In this document: piece by piece, positions 1-22,875 of the stretch
Numbering within the stretch: the first letter of the stretch is position 1
Layout: each line of letters begins with the position of its first letter
The notes under the pieces: generated by a model
The model's database searches: none
What the model saw: the letters and a program-made list of their open reading frames with translations, nothing else
What the model was told of the DNA's origin: nothing
Source: Pipra filicauda
Taxonomy: Eukaryota; Chordata; Aves; Passeriformes; Pipridae
DNA length: 64,000 bases
Assembly (NCBI RefSeq): GCF_003945595.2
Contig: NW_024104419.1
Location: forward strand, 831,140 to 895,139
Direction: 5' to 3'
Translations under genes and position numbers: made by a program

Positions 1-754
1 GTTGTGTTTTTTTTCAGGGCAGAAAATGAGACAGAGTAGAGCAAAGCTAAGGGCATGCACAGTGTGGAGATCAAGCCAAAGAGCCTCTCTTGGACACAAG
101 GATGATACTTCCAGTGAAAATTGGGAGATTGTTCAGCAAGTGAAATGCCAATGAATATGTTTTGCTTGGCTTGTGTGCACCCAAGCCTGGGAGAATTTGG
201 CCCTAATGGTAAGCAAACAGTTTGAGTCCCCTTGGGATGATGCCCAGACCTAGGCTGTCATCTCAACTGCTCTGAAGGTCTCTGAGACATACCCACTCCT
301 TTCTCTATTTGGATCCTTCACTGGTTTTAAACTGAGATTGATTTAGATCCCTTTGCCCTGAAAGGAGAGGGACTGCTATCCCTGGGTTTGCTTTGTCCCC
401 CCCCCCTGGAAACTCATGCAAGGAGGGGGTTCCCCCTCATGCCTGCGTGTCCTGCCAAGGTCACAGCCCATGGGGAGGAGGGTCACAAGCCCTGAGCTGG
501 GCTGTGTCAAAGCTGGGGATATGCCCAGAGCAAGTGGCACCAGACCCACCATTCTGGGGCCAGGCTGAGGCTCCCACCCCCCATGGCAGCACTGGCAAGT
601 TTGGGCCTCACATCTGGGGGGATCTCCATCCTCCTGGGGATGCCTCCAAAGAAGAGGCATCATGTCCCCCCACCTCACACAGCAAGCTGTCATCCGAGGG
701 CTCCACTGCCCTGATGCTCTCAGTTCTTTCTCCTCCCCACCATCTGGGGCTCAC
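1..754. other. Probable MATN4 intron, no exon recognised
   Basis: This segment lies immediately downstream (minus strand) of the putative MATN4 signal exon. I translated the minus strand by eye and found no vWFA-like segment (the DxSxS metal-site pattern) and no convincing acceptor-flanked reading frame. It also holds a short C run near 400. Confidence 0.4.
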
Positions 755-830
755 CTGCAGGTTTTGGTCTGGCTTCCAGTGTCGTCAGGAGAAGCAGGAG
801 GAGAGGGGTAACAGGCAGGAGCTTCATCAT
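755..830 (-). CDS. MATN4: Probable first coding exon (signal peptide) of matrilin-4; rest of gene lies left of the window
   Basis: Two consecutive ATGs (830-828 and 827-825 on the minus strand) open a 25-codon segment. It begins MMKLLPVTP, continues with a run of six leucines, and ends RPKPAG just before a good donor (CAG|GTGAGC, GT at 754-753), leaving phase 1. A possible acceptor (TTGCAG) ends at 835, so the exon may span 834-755 with a few bases of 5' UTR. This is a textbook secretory signal peptide. Human MATN4, a secreted extracellular-matrix adaptor of vWFA and EGF domains, also has a short leucine-rich signal exon ending in -G at phase 1, and lies head-to-head with RBPJL on the opposite strand, as here. 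No vWFA-domain exon is seen in 1-754, so the next exon must lie beyond the left edge. The identification rests on the signal-peptide shape, splice phase and synteny, not on a diagnostic domain. Confidence 0.6.
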
Positions 831-1897
831 GGCTCTGCAAGTCCACACAGTTCCAGGGCTGGAAGGATGTGCTGCAGGGAGAAGACAATGTGGAATCAGT
901 GCAGTTGGTGGGCTGGGCCACAGAGTGGCATCCACCTTCAGTGGGTGTCCCCAGGCAGTGCCAAAAACCCTAAGCAGCAGTTTTGACAGATCCATCCCCA
1001 AACTTCTCTGAAACCACGTGAGATCTTTCGCATTCAAGGACTGGCAGTCTCAGCACAGCTCAGTTTCATTACAGCAGCACTGCTCTGCCAAAGGGTCTGA
1101 TTTTCTGCTCTGGGTGGAGCTGGCCATTGGACAAGCCTTATTTTCACTTGCAAACCAGGCAGATGGAATGTTCATCCAAATGCTTTTTCCCCGACTGTGT
1201 GGCTGCTCTCCACAGCCATTGGAGAGTGGGAAAGCTGCACCCAGGGATGCAGAGCACCAGCCCTCCTGACACTCCCACACGGGAATAGAAGCCCCCAGAT
1301 GAAACACCAGCACAGATAAAACCTGCTCAGAAGTCTCTCAAAGTCACTGGCAAACATCATTTTTCCACAAAAATCCATAAATTTATTCTCTGCCTGTTTC
1401 CAAACTCCCTTTGGAGAGCAGAAGCCTCTGCAGGCAGAGGGTGTAAGGGTGCCTGCGCAGGTGGGCTTGCACCCGTTCCTGAGGGAAGGTGCTGGGTGAA
1501 GCACTGCTGCTCTCCCTCACATCACCTCAGGGTGCCCACCACCCTGTCACCAGTGCTCTGCAGCTCTCCCTGTCCTGCTGTCTTTTCAAGGGATGCTCTG
1601 CATCATGACAGTTTTTTTCATGCCTTTAAGGTGGGATCATTGGAGGAAAAGATATTTAAACTGGTTACCCGAAACCTCAGCTTGTCACTTCTCTCCCTCC
1701 CTGCTCCACCTCTGTGTTGCCTTGCCTTGCCTTTCCCTCCCTCACCTGGCACCTGCAGGGACATGGATTTATTTTGTTTATTTTTATTCCAGCTCCGGTT
1801 GGAAACCCAAGGTGCTGAGGATGGAAATGCCACAGATAATGCAACTTTCCCCAGGAGACATGCAGTGCCAGGGCTGGGCACAGATACTGGAAGGCTG

Positions 1898-1901
<4 letters not shown>

Positions 1902-1928
<27 letters not shown>
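1902..1928 (+). repeat. Poly(A) homopolymer run
   Basis: An uninterrupted run of 27 A, preceded by CTGCTTT and followed by GCACAG. There is no AATAAA just upstream and no target-site duplication that I can see, so it is called a homopolymer microsatellite and not a retrocopy tail. Confidence 0.85.
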
Positions 1929-1929
<1 letters not shown>

Positions 1930-4900
1930 CACAGAAATTCATTTTATCGGTAGTTATCAGCCGATATTTATTTAGCCCCAGGAGGTCTCAGTTGTAATTC
2001 ATCACCAGGGCTGCTGTTTAATTGCTCAGTGGTTACGTGCAGCCCTGAACAGCATGTCTTTGACAGCAGGGACACTGATAATAGGTTTCACAGCTGCATC
2101 TTAAAACTGTCTCCAGACTCAGTGTTCACACCTGGAAAACTGTATTGAAGAATGAGAAGGACAGAAAAGGGCTACAAGAAGAGACTGGATCCAGAATATC
2201 AGTCTCAAAGGGCCTTTCCCTGGAGGTGAGCAGACCACCAGCCCAGGATCCAGTGACCCTGCAGTGGTATCAGGAGCTCCTGCAGAACCACGCAGGAAGG
2301 GCCAGTGGGACCGCTCTGGGATGAGGGGATGGGTGGGGGTGGGCAGCCTGGCAGGTGTTTTCTAGGAAGCCATGGGGCTGAGGTGAGCATTGCTTTGTGG
2401 CCTGCAGTGCTCAGGTGCCTTTGATCCCTCACGAGAGCACCACGAGCAAGCAGAGAGGCAAACAGTCCCTGCTATCCCAGCTTCATTTCCCTATTTATTT
2501 AGCAGATTCTTTTTCCAAGTCTTCTTTCCTGGGAGAAAGCACTCACTAACCACGAAATATATTTGGGACAGCCACGCCACCTCTAACATTTTTCAGCTCT
2601 CTGCTGTCCACACCTCCCTGCTGTGGCAGGCTGCTGTGGAGCCTGTGTCTCACAGCACCCACACAGCTTCAGAGCCAGCCCAGAGAGAGGAATGAGCTGT
2701 TGGGCCAGGAACCAAGAAGGAGAAAACCAGTTCACGACTGATCTATTTTTAACAACATCTCAGCTTTGGATGAAGTCTTGGCGCTCCCCACGGGTGGAAG
2801 GGCTGATGCTGCCTGGACAGGGCAGGGCATGGCAGCTCAGCCATACATCCAGCGCCGTCCTGGCAGCAGAGGTGAGGCTGGGACAGTGTCCTGGGTTGAT
2901 TCAATATAACACCCAGCCCTGTCTCGGCAGCAGCAAGGCTGATGAGGACCAGGAAGCAAAGGTGATGGGACAGATGCCCCCCAGTATCTCTCCCACCATC
3001 CCACACTGGGCAACATCCCTGCTCACTCCCCTGGGGCTGGCAGCACTGAGGCTGACTTGCATCCCCATGGAGGGGCTCCCCACACCCTGAGGGCACCCAC
3101 ATCACCCCCTCCAAGCCCCCTGCTACCATGCAGGAGTGGGAGGGAGATGGGTGGGAAGCGACCGGCTGGCAGGCAGGTGCTGTGAGGGAAGGCAAACACG
3201 GGGCCGGCTGCAACAGCAGAGACCTTGAGATAACGCTGAGCTATAAAGGAAAAAAACGTCCAGGCAGGGACAGTGCTGCTGGCTGGGCTGGCTCAGCCAA
3301 ACTCGGTAGTAGCTGAGCCGAGAGGGACACCTGGACCATCTCCTGACCTTTCTGACACATGGGGAAAGCCAGTCATTGCTTTTCGCTGCTGAAGGAGATG
3401 CTCAGGACATGGTGCGAAGAGAGTGACCAAGGGAAGAGCCACATGTAAGGAAAGAAGGTTAACAATGACCCCAGTCTCCTCTTGACCCTCCTCACGATCT
3501 CGACCAAGGAGGACATGGAGATGGATCCCCAGAGACAAACAGGTAAGCCAGCACGCCTTCTCTGGGCACCTCCCCTGGGCACCTCCACTGGCAGTGCTGC
3601 TCCCCAGGGCACTTGCATCCCTCCCTGCTCCACCACTTGTCCGTCTGCTCTCCCTGCCAAGTGCTGAGTCTCGGGAAAAACAGACGCTTCGGGTTTCAGC
3701 GTGGCCTCCTTGGCAGCTCTCTCCTGGCTACAGGTTAAGAGAAATGCTCTGAATATTCCCCTTCTGGTTCATACAGATGGTCACAGGTTGGACCTGGGTG
3801 CACCCTCCCTTTGGGCAAGCCCAAAGGACAGGGCACAGCAGGGAGCAGGGTGAGGAATGCTGCTGGCTCCCTACCCTGCTTCCTATTATAGGGGAGGGGA
3901 TGAAGCAGATGGAGAAAGGAGGGGTGAAAGGCTCAGGAGATGGCAGTGCTCTCACAGGAAAGCCCTGACCATACTGTCACGAGGAGGAAAGCAGGTTGTG
4001 GACCATGGCTATGGAGTTATGAGCCAGCTCTCAGGTACAACCACATGCAAGGTTTCAAACATCTGACATCTGGGCACATCAACCTCCTGCTGAGATTTAT
4101 GTTTATGGCAAAAAACACAGGACTCCAGACACCTGCCTGGGCTTGGCAGTCCTTTGGCACATTGTGGGAGCAGCAGCATCTCTGCCCTGGCTCCAGACCC
4201 TGCAAGAAGCCAGGGCAAGGGATCCCCATGTGTTGCAAGGAGTGGGGAACAGCCTGGAGGCTCCCATCCAGCACACTTTACCCAGCACAAGCCAAGCTGG
4301 AGGGCTGTTTGATAGCACATATTTCTGTGCTGGAAGCCTTGGCCAGCGGTAGAGCAGCCCTAGACATGACGTTGCCAAGACTCACCCTCCTTACCTGCCT
4401 CTCCACACACCCTGCTTAGTTCTGCAGGGCTTTTCTTTGCAAAGATCCAACCAGGCAGTTTTGGGAAGTTGTAATTCTACTCCCACATCAGTGTTATTTG
4501 ATGAAAGTATTAAAAAAACCCCCAAACCAAAAATGCTCAGGATCCCTACACCTGAGTCCCTGTGCTTAGGACACCAGTCCTGCCAGGACAACAGCAGAAA
4601 GACAGAGAGAGCATCCTCAGTCTGGAGGATGAGGAGATAAATTGTCACATCCTCAGCAGGACAGCAATTCATCATCTTCAGGTCCACTCCTGAGAGAAAG
4701 GCTGCCCCCAAAGTACACATGGGACCAAAAGAGGAAGACTGAAGCATGTCTTGCCCCAGGCACAGGGGATAATGAAGCAAACAGAGCTACTTGGAGAGGT
4801 GTAGACAACTTACATCAGCCTGGAGGCACCTGCTGTTTAAACCTTGATGGACTGCTGGCACATAGTCCATATATTTGCAAGACCTTCAAGCAGTGTGAAC

Positions 4901-7900
4901 GGATGAGGCCTGAGACAGCCCAGGAACTGGATCCACCCTTTGCTGGAGGGTTGCCCAAAGGTTGGTTTCTCCCAGTCTGCAGATGCCCAGCTCTCAGTGG
5001 TGGCTCTGCTGCCCATGAGCATTGAATCCACCCTCAGGACCATTTTACAGGCAGCATCAGCCTTACACTTCATCAGAGCTCCAGAATCTCAGTGCTCATC
5101 CCCCACAGCAGCTGGGTGATGAGTGGCAAATCCCACCAGGAAGGACAGAAGTGCAGTTTTCAGAGCAAGGAAGATTCAGGGAGCACAAGCAGTTGAGATC
5201 AGAAAATAGCATGAATTTCCAGCCCCAAAGGGGGTTTTTTTCCCCTTTTTGAGGACTGATGTGTCCTTGGTTCTTCCCAAACACACATGTGGGAGAACCA
5301 GAGCAGACTCTTTCCAGGACATCGCAGTATTCTCCAGTTACAACACTGTGGCAGCTTTACTGGGCCAAGTGCCACCTGGAAGGACATATTATTTGAAAAA
5401 CAAGGCTGTATTTCTTGAACAGCACATCAAGGCTGCAAACCCAACAGGAGCAATCAGCAGGAGTGCTGTAACAGGAAAACCTTGCTGGATGCAGATGGGA
5501 ATTCTCTTTAACTCCCCTTGCTCCCCACAAAACCACTCCCCATTTTATGGGACCCACTCCTGAATATTCACAGAGAGGGCAGGAGGAAGACGAGTTTCTT
5601 GTCCAGATCCATTTGCTGGCTGAGTAACAGACATCTTTGACTCACAGCTCACAGACTCATACAGGTCCTGACAAGTTTATACTGTGAGATGACATTTGAA
5701 GTCCCCTTGGGAGGGAAGTGCTGGGTGTAGCATGGACAGAGCATCCCCTTCTCTTCTAGACGTTCTCCACAAGAGCACAGAGGGTGTTCCTCTGCCATCA
5801 ATCTGTTGCTAAAAGACCTCCCAGTGCTCTGCAACTCAGCTGGCAGGAAAGCCTCTTGCCCAGACAGCTCTGCACTGACACAGGCTGTACCTGTACCTTC
5901 AGCAACAGCTGCCATGAATAAACACCACATTCACTCGCAAATTAAAATGTTAAAGATCTAGCCAAGAGGAAAACGTGGTTAGCCAAATCCCCTTGTTCAA
6001 CTAATCATGTCAGAGATGGCTTCTGTTTCGGGACTGCTGGTGATGTTTCTCTGTTCCTTCCTGTCCCACTCGAGACCTTTAGGCTGCACTTGACCCCTGA
6101 GCTGCACAACAGGCAAATTCAGCCCTGCTCCTAACTGGTATTTTATGCAAAACTGAAGAGATCTTGGAATACTTTGATTTTGATGAAGAGTGATCAACGG
6201 GGGACATACGCACCTCACTGACTCTCTTTACAAAGAAAATGCTCTTCTGCAAACAGGCCCTTGGAGGACAGCTGTGCTGGGCCAAGAGACTTCAAACTTT
6301 GGAGGGAAGGATGTCTGGGCCATCCAGAAGCTGAGGCAGCAATCCACTGCCCAAGTTCTTGTTCTGTGAGGAAGGTGTTAGAAAGCATTTTTTTTCCCCC
6401 AGAAATATGCATGATCAACCGCAAAGGAAAGAGAAATGGCCCAAACCAGCTCTGGGCTGGTGCAGTTTGTCAGCTGAGCTCCTGATGCAGCAGAGCTGGT
6501 ATCTCTAAGCAAGGAGATTCATTGTTACTAGCAGGACATCTGTCTCCCGAATCTGCTGCGACCACTATCCCCAGCTGACCTCCAGCAAGTTTACATGGCA
6601 CAGGCAACCACAGACACTGCCTGCTACTGCAGCCCCGTAATCAGAGAGTCATTGCCCGACCTCCTTCTCTAAATCTTTATATCATATTTCTCACTCTGGA
6701 GAGGTGACTCAATGTGTTGGCATAAGAAAACACGCCAGGAGAATATTCTTGTGCCTCTCCCCTTTACCCTGCCCATCCTGCTATGTGTTTAATTGAAATA
6801 GCAGAAAGCAAGGAGCGTTTGGTGGCTGTGGAAAGGCACGCGGAGACTTTTTGTCCCTGGCTGAATTTTTTGTGCAGATACTCTTCACAGGGAGACCTCA
6901 AAGGTAGCATAGGAAACGTCTCTCACCTAACCTCATGGCTTCCATGTTCCTCTGACAGCAGGAGGACTGCTGTCCCAGGACTGGGATGCTGTCACCCCAC
7001 AGGTGTGACCAGAGAACAGCTCCCACCAGCATCACAGCAGGCTGTGGCCTCACTCCTGCCCATGCTGAAGAGCAGGTAACACTTTGGGGAAGCCATCTGA
7101 GTCCAGCTGCAAGTGTAGGAGCTTTGAATACCCACAGGCAGGGTTTCTCCATTTCTCAGTTTCTGGACCCCGCCTAATTTTCCAGCCCAGACACAGACTC
7201 TTGTACAGTGGGTTACCTCTGCTGTCAATAGATCTGCTCCCACTGGTTCCTGACATAGACCATGGACTCCTATGGGTCCACAGACTACAGTCAAAGACTC
7301 CTGAATTGGCAATCAACCAGCACAACACAGCCCAGAAAAAGGAAAGCTGAAATCTGGAGAGAAGACAAGTTACTGCCTCCTCTCTGCAAGGGACAGCAGC
7401 TGAGCCCTATGCATTTCCCTGGTGGGCACCAGAAGGACAAGGCTAGGGGTCGATTCATGTGCACAACCAATTGCTTGGAAAGGAAGAGGATCTGAAGCTT
7501 GCAGATAAAGAGGAAGAGGCAATGGCAGAAAGTGGCTAGGGAAGATGGATCCAGCCTCCAGTAAAAACCACCAGGAAGGACAAGCTGTGTGAGAACCAGA
7601 AAAGCTTCAGGTACAGGATCAGGCACGGCAGTCCGGAGCATCCCATATGGAAACATTGTCATCGCTGTGCACCAGCCTCTGGAGTCTCCCAAGCACACAC
7701 CTATACCCTCTCCTTTAACAGAGCTGGTTTGAAACCCTTTATTTTTATTCAAGATGGAAGGGGACTGAAGCCTTCTAAGAGCTAGAACTGTTACTTGACA
7801 CCTAAAGGTACATCTGTGCCCGAGTACCCCCAGATGGGCGACGTCTGGCACAGCAGGTAACAGAGCACCGAGTCGAGGTCCCTGTGCCCAGCTGATCAAT

Positions 7901-8975
7901 GGAGCCCTTATGGCAGCTGTGTGAGCTCCCAGCGGAGCCTGAGTGCTCAATTTGCTACTGTCTGGGCCCAAAGTGGAGAAAACACGATTACTGACAAGTG
8001 GTAGGAGCCTCTCAGCCTCCTGGCACGGCTGGAGGAGACACGTGTGACATCTGGCACGAGAGGGACCGACTGGTGCTGGGGGAGCAGCTGACTTTTATAA
8101 GTTTCTTTATGAGCACCACTCCATCTTATTTTTTTGACATATTTTTCCTAGGTTCCATTCATTCACTCACTGTAGGGCTACTCTGTAATTCCCATGTGTA
8201 TGTAGATACAAACTCTACTTATCTCCCCTCCGTGTTTCAGCCCTATTCATCAGGCATTTGTAAATGGCATTTTATGAGTGCTGAGTTTTTAACAAGGCAG
8301 GCACGCTGCTCCAGAGCGAACAAAGGGGCCCCTATTGGAAACTTTAAAGATGTTTAAACAAAGAGTTCTCTTGAAAACCTTTAACCCCTAATGCCAACCT
8401 CAAGGGAAATGCTATGTTATGAGCAATCGGAGCACAAACATCTTCTGTGACCACAGATTGCTTACAACGGGCTGCCTTGTTGGCCACAGCTTCTCATTTT
8501 TCTACCATGGCCAACCAGAGCAGCTCCCGAGCCCATCTTGTGCTGAGCACATACAGCTTCTTTAATTCTTCAACGACAAATGAAAGTTACAACTTCCACA
8601 GAAATCAACAACAGCTTTTTCCAGTTGGATGCAGCAGTACCCTCCCTGCTTTGATGGAAAGTGTTGTTTTACTGCAAACACCAAGATCTCTCACACTCTT
8701 TCCAGACGGCAATTTGCATTTTGGATGAGGCCAAATTTATCTATATCCTGGTGGCAAATATCAGGGCTGAGATCTCAGAATAGCTTCCCCTACACACACC
8801 TTTTTTGCTGATATCAAATGCCAATCTAATGAATTCCTGCGGAATTCACAAGAATCTGCTTGTGAAATGCAGTTTCTACTTGTTACTGAGAACCTGCACG
8901 CTCACTTCCTGGGATTAATTGCTCCTGTTCTTGGAAAAGAAAAAAAAAAAATCAACTATCAAGAAATGCTACAGA

Positions 8976-9032
8976 GGGTCCCACAGGGAGGGTCCTACAG
9001 GGAGGGACCCAGAGGGAGGGGTCCCACAGGGA
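8976..9032 (+). repeat. Four-copy 14-15 bp minisatellite
   Basis: Four direct copies start at 8976, 8990, 9004 and 9018. The unit resembles GGGTCCCACAGGGA; copy 2 has CCTACA, copy 3 is the most diverged (GGGACCCAGAGGGA), and copy 4 carries one extra G. Confidence 0.85.
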
Positions 9033-10121
9033 GAACTTCACAGTAACTTTATTAATAATACGAGTTTAAGTGGAGCAAAAATCCTGTAGGTTCAAGCAGA
9101 AGAGGTGAAGTCCTCTCAGAGTTGGGGCTTGGCCCCTCTCTTAGACCTCTCTTCCCCCCAGTCCCATTGCACACATGAAGTGGCTTCCATTGATGGGGGA
9201 CAGTCCCATTTCCCTGCCAGCCTCCTCAACCACACAGGTTCCCACTCTTCAGTCTGACTCCTGGATGGATTCAGCAGCTTTGAACACCACAGCAAAGGCT
9301 GTCCCTGCAGAATGAGGGGCAAAACCCCAGCAGAGCAAATACCACCACCTCATGTATCTGCTCAGCTCTGCTTATCTCAGACGGCTGCGTGTTCGCACAA
9401 ACACGATGAGTGCGGATTAATCTGATTTTCCAAACAAGTTTTCCCATGTAATTGCTTGGAACAGAAGTGCCCAAAGCTAATTTTATCCTGTGAAACTGTT
9501 GGAATGATAAGCCGAAGGTGGGTGATTGCTTGTGCAAACACATTTCCAAGTATGCACAGACCCAATTTTCCAGTCGTGCAGAAACGGTGCTTAACAAACT
9601 TAGGGCACACTTTTGAGCTTATCTTTCTGCAGGATCTCTATCTCCTATTGCTCAGTACGCCTTGCCCAGGTGTACCTGACCTTATTATTCTCTGCTAAAA
9701 GAGATCCTCGGTTGTGTAAGCAGGAACCTGCCCGACAGCTAGGCAAAAGGTGAGCAGGGCAGGCAGGCTGAGCCATCCCGGCGGCGGGGAAGAGTTCACA
9801 TCCCAGCACAGCACCGACGGACCGAGCGGGTACCATGCCCTGACTGCCCCACGGCCATACCCCAGCCCAGGGCACCGCTGCGGGGGCCAAGCCCGCACAG
9901 TCGAGTGTCGGGAGGGCTCCAACTCACAGAATGTGGGGGAAAACCCTCTGGGGCAAAAGCTCTGCTCTTCTCCTCCCGGCTTTGCTTTCTGCTCCTGACG
10001 CCCAGGATTGCCGCCCCCCTTCCTGTCCAAGGGAAAAGCCCCACTCCAAGGAAAAGCTCCCCGGAGGCTGCCGACCTTTGCGGTAGCGCTCGGCGCCGCT
10101 CACAGCCCCACCGAGCCGGGA

Positions 10122-10237
10122 TGGGGATCGGGATAGGGATCGGGACCTGGACCGGGACAGGGATAGGGATCGGGACCTGGACCGGGAGAAGGATCGGGAT
10201 CGGGACCTGGACTGGGACCGGGATGGGGGTCGGGACC
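10122..10237 (+). repeat. G-rich minisatellite with G-quadruplex pattern
   Basis: Degenerate tandem copies of GGGATCGGGACCTGGACC-like units, with shorter GGGATA and GGGATC insertions. At 10122-10144 four G runs of at least three are separated by 3-base loops, which satisfies the canonical G-quadruplex pattern. The array also produces spurious reading frames of repeated Gly-Ile-Gly-Thr (plus) or Pro-Val/Ile-Pro (minus), which I do not regard as protein. Confidence 0.85.
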
Positions 10238-10287
10238 GGGCTCACCCGCACCCTCCTCACCCTCCTCCTCTCCTCTCCCTCCCGCAG

Positions 10288-10363
10288 GGGCGGCGGTGCC
10301 CGCGGAGCCCCCGACTCACCCGTGCCGGCCGCGGAGCCGCTCCCCGCCGCGCTGCTGGCTCAG
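10288..10363 (+). other. Candidate 5' exon, possibly of RBPJL
   Basis: A 76-bp segment sits between a strong acceptor (long pyrimidine stretch ending CCCTCCCGCAG at 10287) and a GTAGGG donor at 10364. One open frame reads GAPDSPVPAAEPLPAALLAQ and ends at phase 0. Its Ala/Pro/Asp/Ser content loosely recalls the N-terminal stretch of mammalian RBPJL. There is no ATG inside, so a further upstream exon would be needed. Another exon would also be required to convert phase 0 to the phase-2 junction of the exon at 16562. This is a splice-pattern inference only. Confidence 0.25.
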
Positions 10364-10680
10364 GTAGGGCGGTGCGGGCGGTGCGGGGCGCGGAGCTGCG
10401 CGGTGCGGGGCGCGGCGGCGCCGGGCATTTAACGGGGCGGGGGAGCGGGGGGGGCGATGGGGCGGGCACGGCCCGGCCCCGGGGCAGCGCCGGGAGCGGG
10501 GGGGGTGGTGGGTTCCATCCGCCTGCCCCGGTTTGGGGGGGCCCGGGGGTCCCACCTGCCCCCGCCCCGCGCGTTGTGCCCGTGCGGATCCCGCGGGAGC
10601 TGCGCGCAGGTGGAACCGGCACCGCGGGGTGCGCGGCCCGGGACGGCCCGGAGCTCACCGGCGGGGAGGGGCCTGCCGCT

Positions 10681-11090
10681 TTTAGTCTTTTTTTCTTTTT
10701 TTTTTTTTTTTTTTTTCCTTTTTCTCCCTTTATTTTTCTTTTATTTTTCTCCTTTATTTCTCTTTATATAATTTTTTCCTTTCTGCCCCTTTTTTCCGGT
10801 TTTCTTTTTTTTTTCCTGCTTTTTTCCTTTATTTTATTCTCTTTTTCTTTGTCTTTTGCTTTTTTCCTCTCTATTTATTCTATTTCCCTTTTCTTCCTTT
10901 TGATTTTTTCTTTATATTTTTTCCTTTTCCCTTTATTTTATATTTTCTTTTTCTCTTTATTTTATTTTTTCCTCTTTATTTTATATTTTCCTTTTTTTTT
11001 TCCTTTCTTTTTCTTAATTTCATTGTTTCTTTTTTATTCTCGTTCTTTTTCTTTTTTCTTTTTTTTTTTTTTTTTAATTTCCTCTTCTCC
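10681..11090 (+). repeat. Long pyrimidine (T-rich) tract
   Basis: About 400 bases that are almost entirely T and C, with scattered TATTT, abutting the CpG island. Translation gives only Phe/Leu/Ser-rich nonsense. Homopurine/homopyrimidine tracts of this length can adopt triplex (H-DNA) structures; that is general knowledge, not shown here. Confidence 0.9.
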
Positions 11091-22616
<11,526 letters not shown>

Positions 22617-22647
22617 CAAGCTGGGTGGGCAGAGGCTTTGGGAACAG

Positions 22648-22734
22648 CCCTGAGCCCTCTTGGGGCACCCCGTCCAGGGGGTTGGGGAGAGGCCCTGAGC
22701 CCTGCCAGGGTGCCCCATCCTGGGCTTGGGGTGG
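22648..22734 (+). repeat. Two-copy 42-45 bp direct repeat in RBPJL 3' UTR
   Basis: Copies start at 22648 and 22693, both beginning CCCTGAGCCCT and continuing through GGG(C/T)(A/G)CCCC and TTGGGG blocks. Confidence 0.75.
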
Positions 22735-22849
22735 CCCTGCCAAAGGGTCCTCCCCACTCATCAAACATCCACCATGTTCCTGTGATTTACTGACTTGTCT
22801 CTTTGCCACGGCAGCGTCTCGCCCTGCTGAGATCTCACATGAGAGCATC

Positions 22850-22855
22850 AATAAA
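22850..22855 (+). terminator. RBPJL: Polyadenylation signal of RBPJL
   Basis: Canonical AATAAA, 234 bases after the stop codon on the coding strand. It is the first such hexamer downstream of the gene. Confidence 0.75.
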
Positions 22856-22875
22856 TCAGGCTTGAAGGACTCTTT

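Larger units (their letters stand above)
835..10030. other. Non-coding interval between MATN4 signal exon and CpG island
   Basis: About 9 kb with many short chance reading frames but no segment that resembles a known protein and is bounded by matching splice sites. If the CpG island at 10.0-10.7 kb is the MATN4 promoter, this would be the intron following a 5' non-coding exon; otherwise it is intergenic. It contains only simple repeats (the 1902 A run and the 8976 minisatellite). Confidence 0.5.
10030..10680. promoter_or_regulatory. CpG island, candidate MATN4/RBPJL promoter region
   Basis: Base composition switches sharply to GC- and CpG-rich sequence, with GCGGTGCGGG- and GGGCGG-type runs most dense at 10280-10680. 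Upstream and downstream DNA is CpG-poor. It lies between the minus-strand MATN4 signal exon and the plus-strand RBPJL exons, so it may start one or both genes. In human the 5' ends of these two genes overlap head-to-head. Direction of transcription cannot be told from sequence alone. Confidence 0.6.
22617..22875 (+). other. RBPJL: RBPJL 3' UTR
   Basis: Runs from the RBPJL stop codon to just past an AATAAA at 22850-22855. It is short (about 250 bases) and GC-rich at its start. The end point is inferred from the polyadenylation signal. Confidence 0.7.

Noticed and set aside
1902..1928. Poly(A) run considered as a processed-pseudogene tail
   Set aside because: No coding remnant, polyadenylation signal or target-site duplication could be seen on its 5' side.
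9796..10432. Long open frames on both strands reading Gly-Ile-Gly-Thr or Pro-Val-Pro repeats
   Set aside because: They are translations of the G-rich minisatellite at 10122-10237 and GC-rich flanks; no start context, domain or family match.
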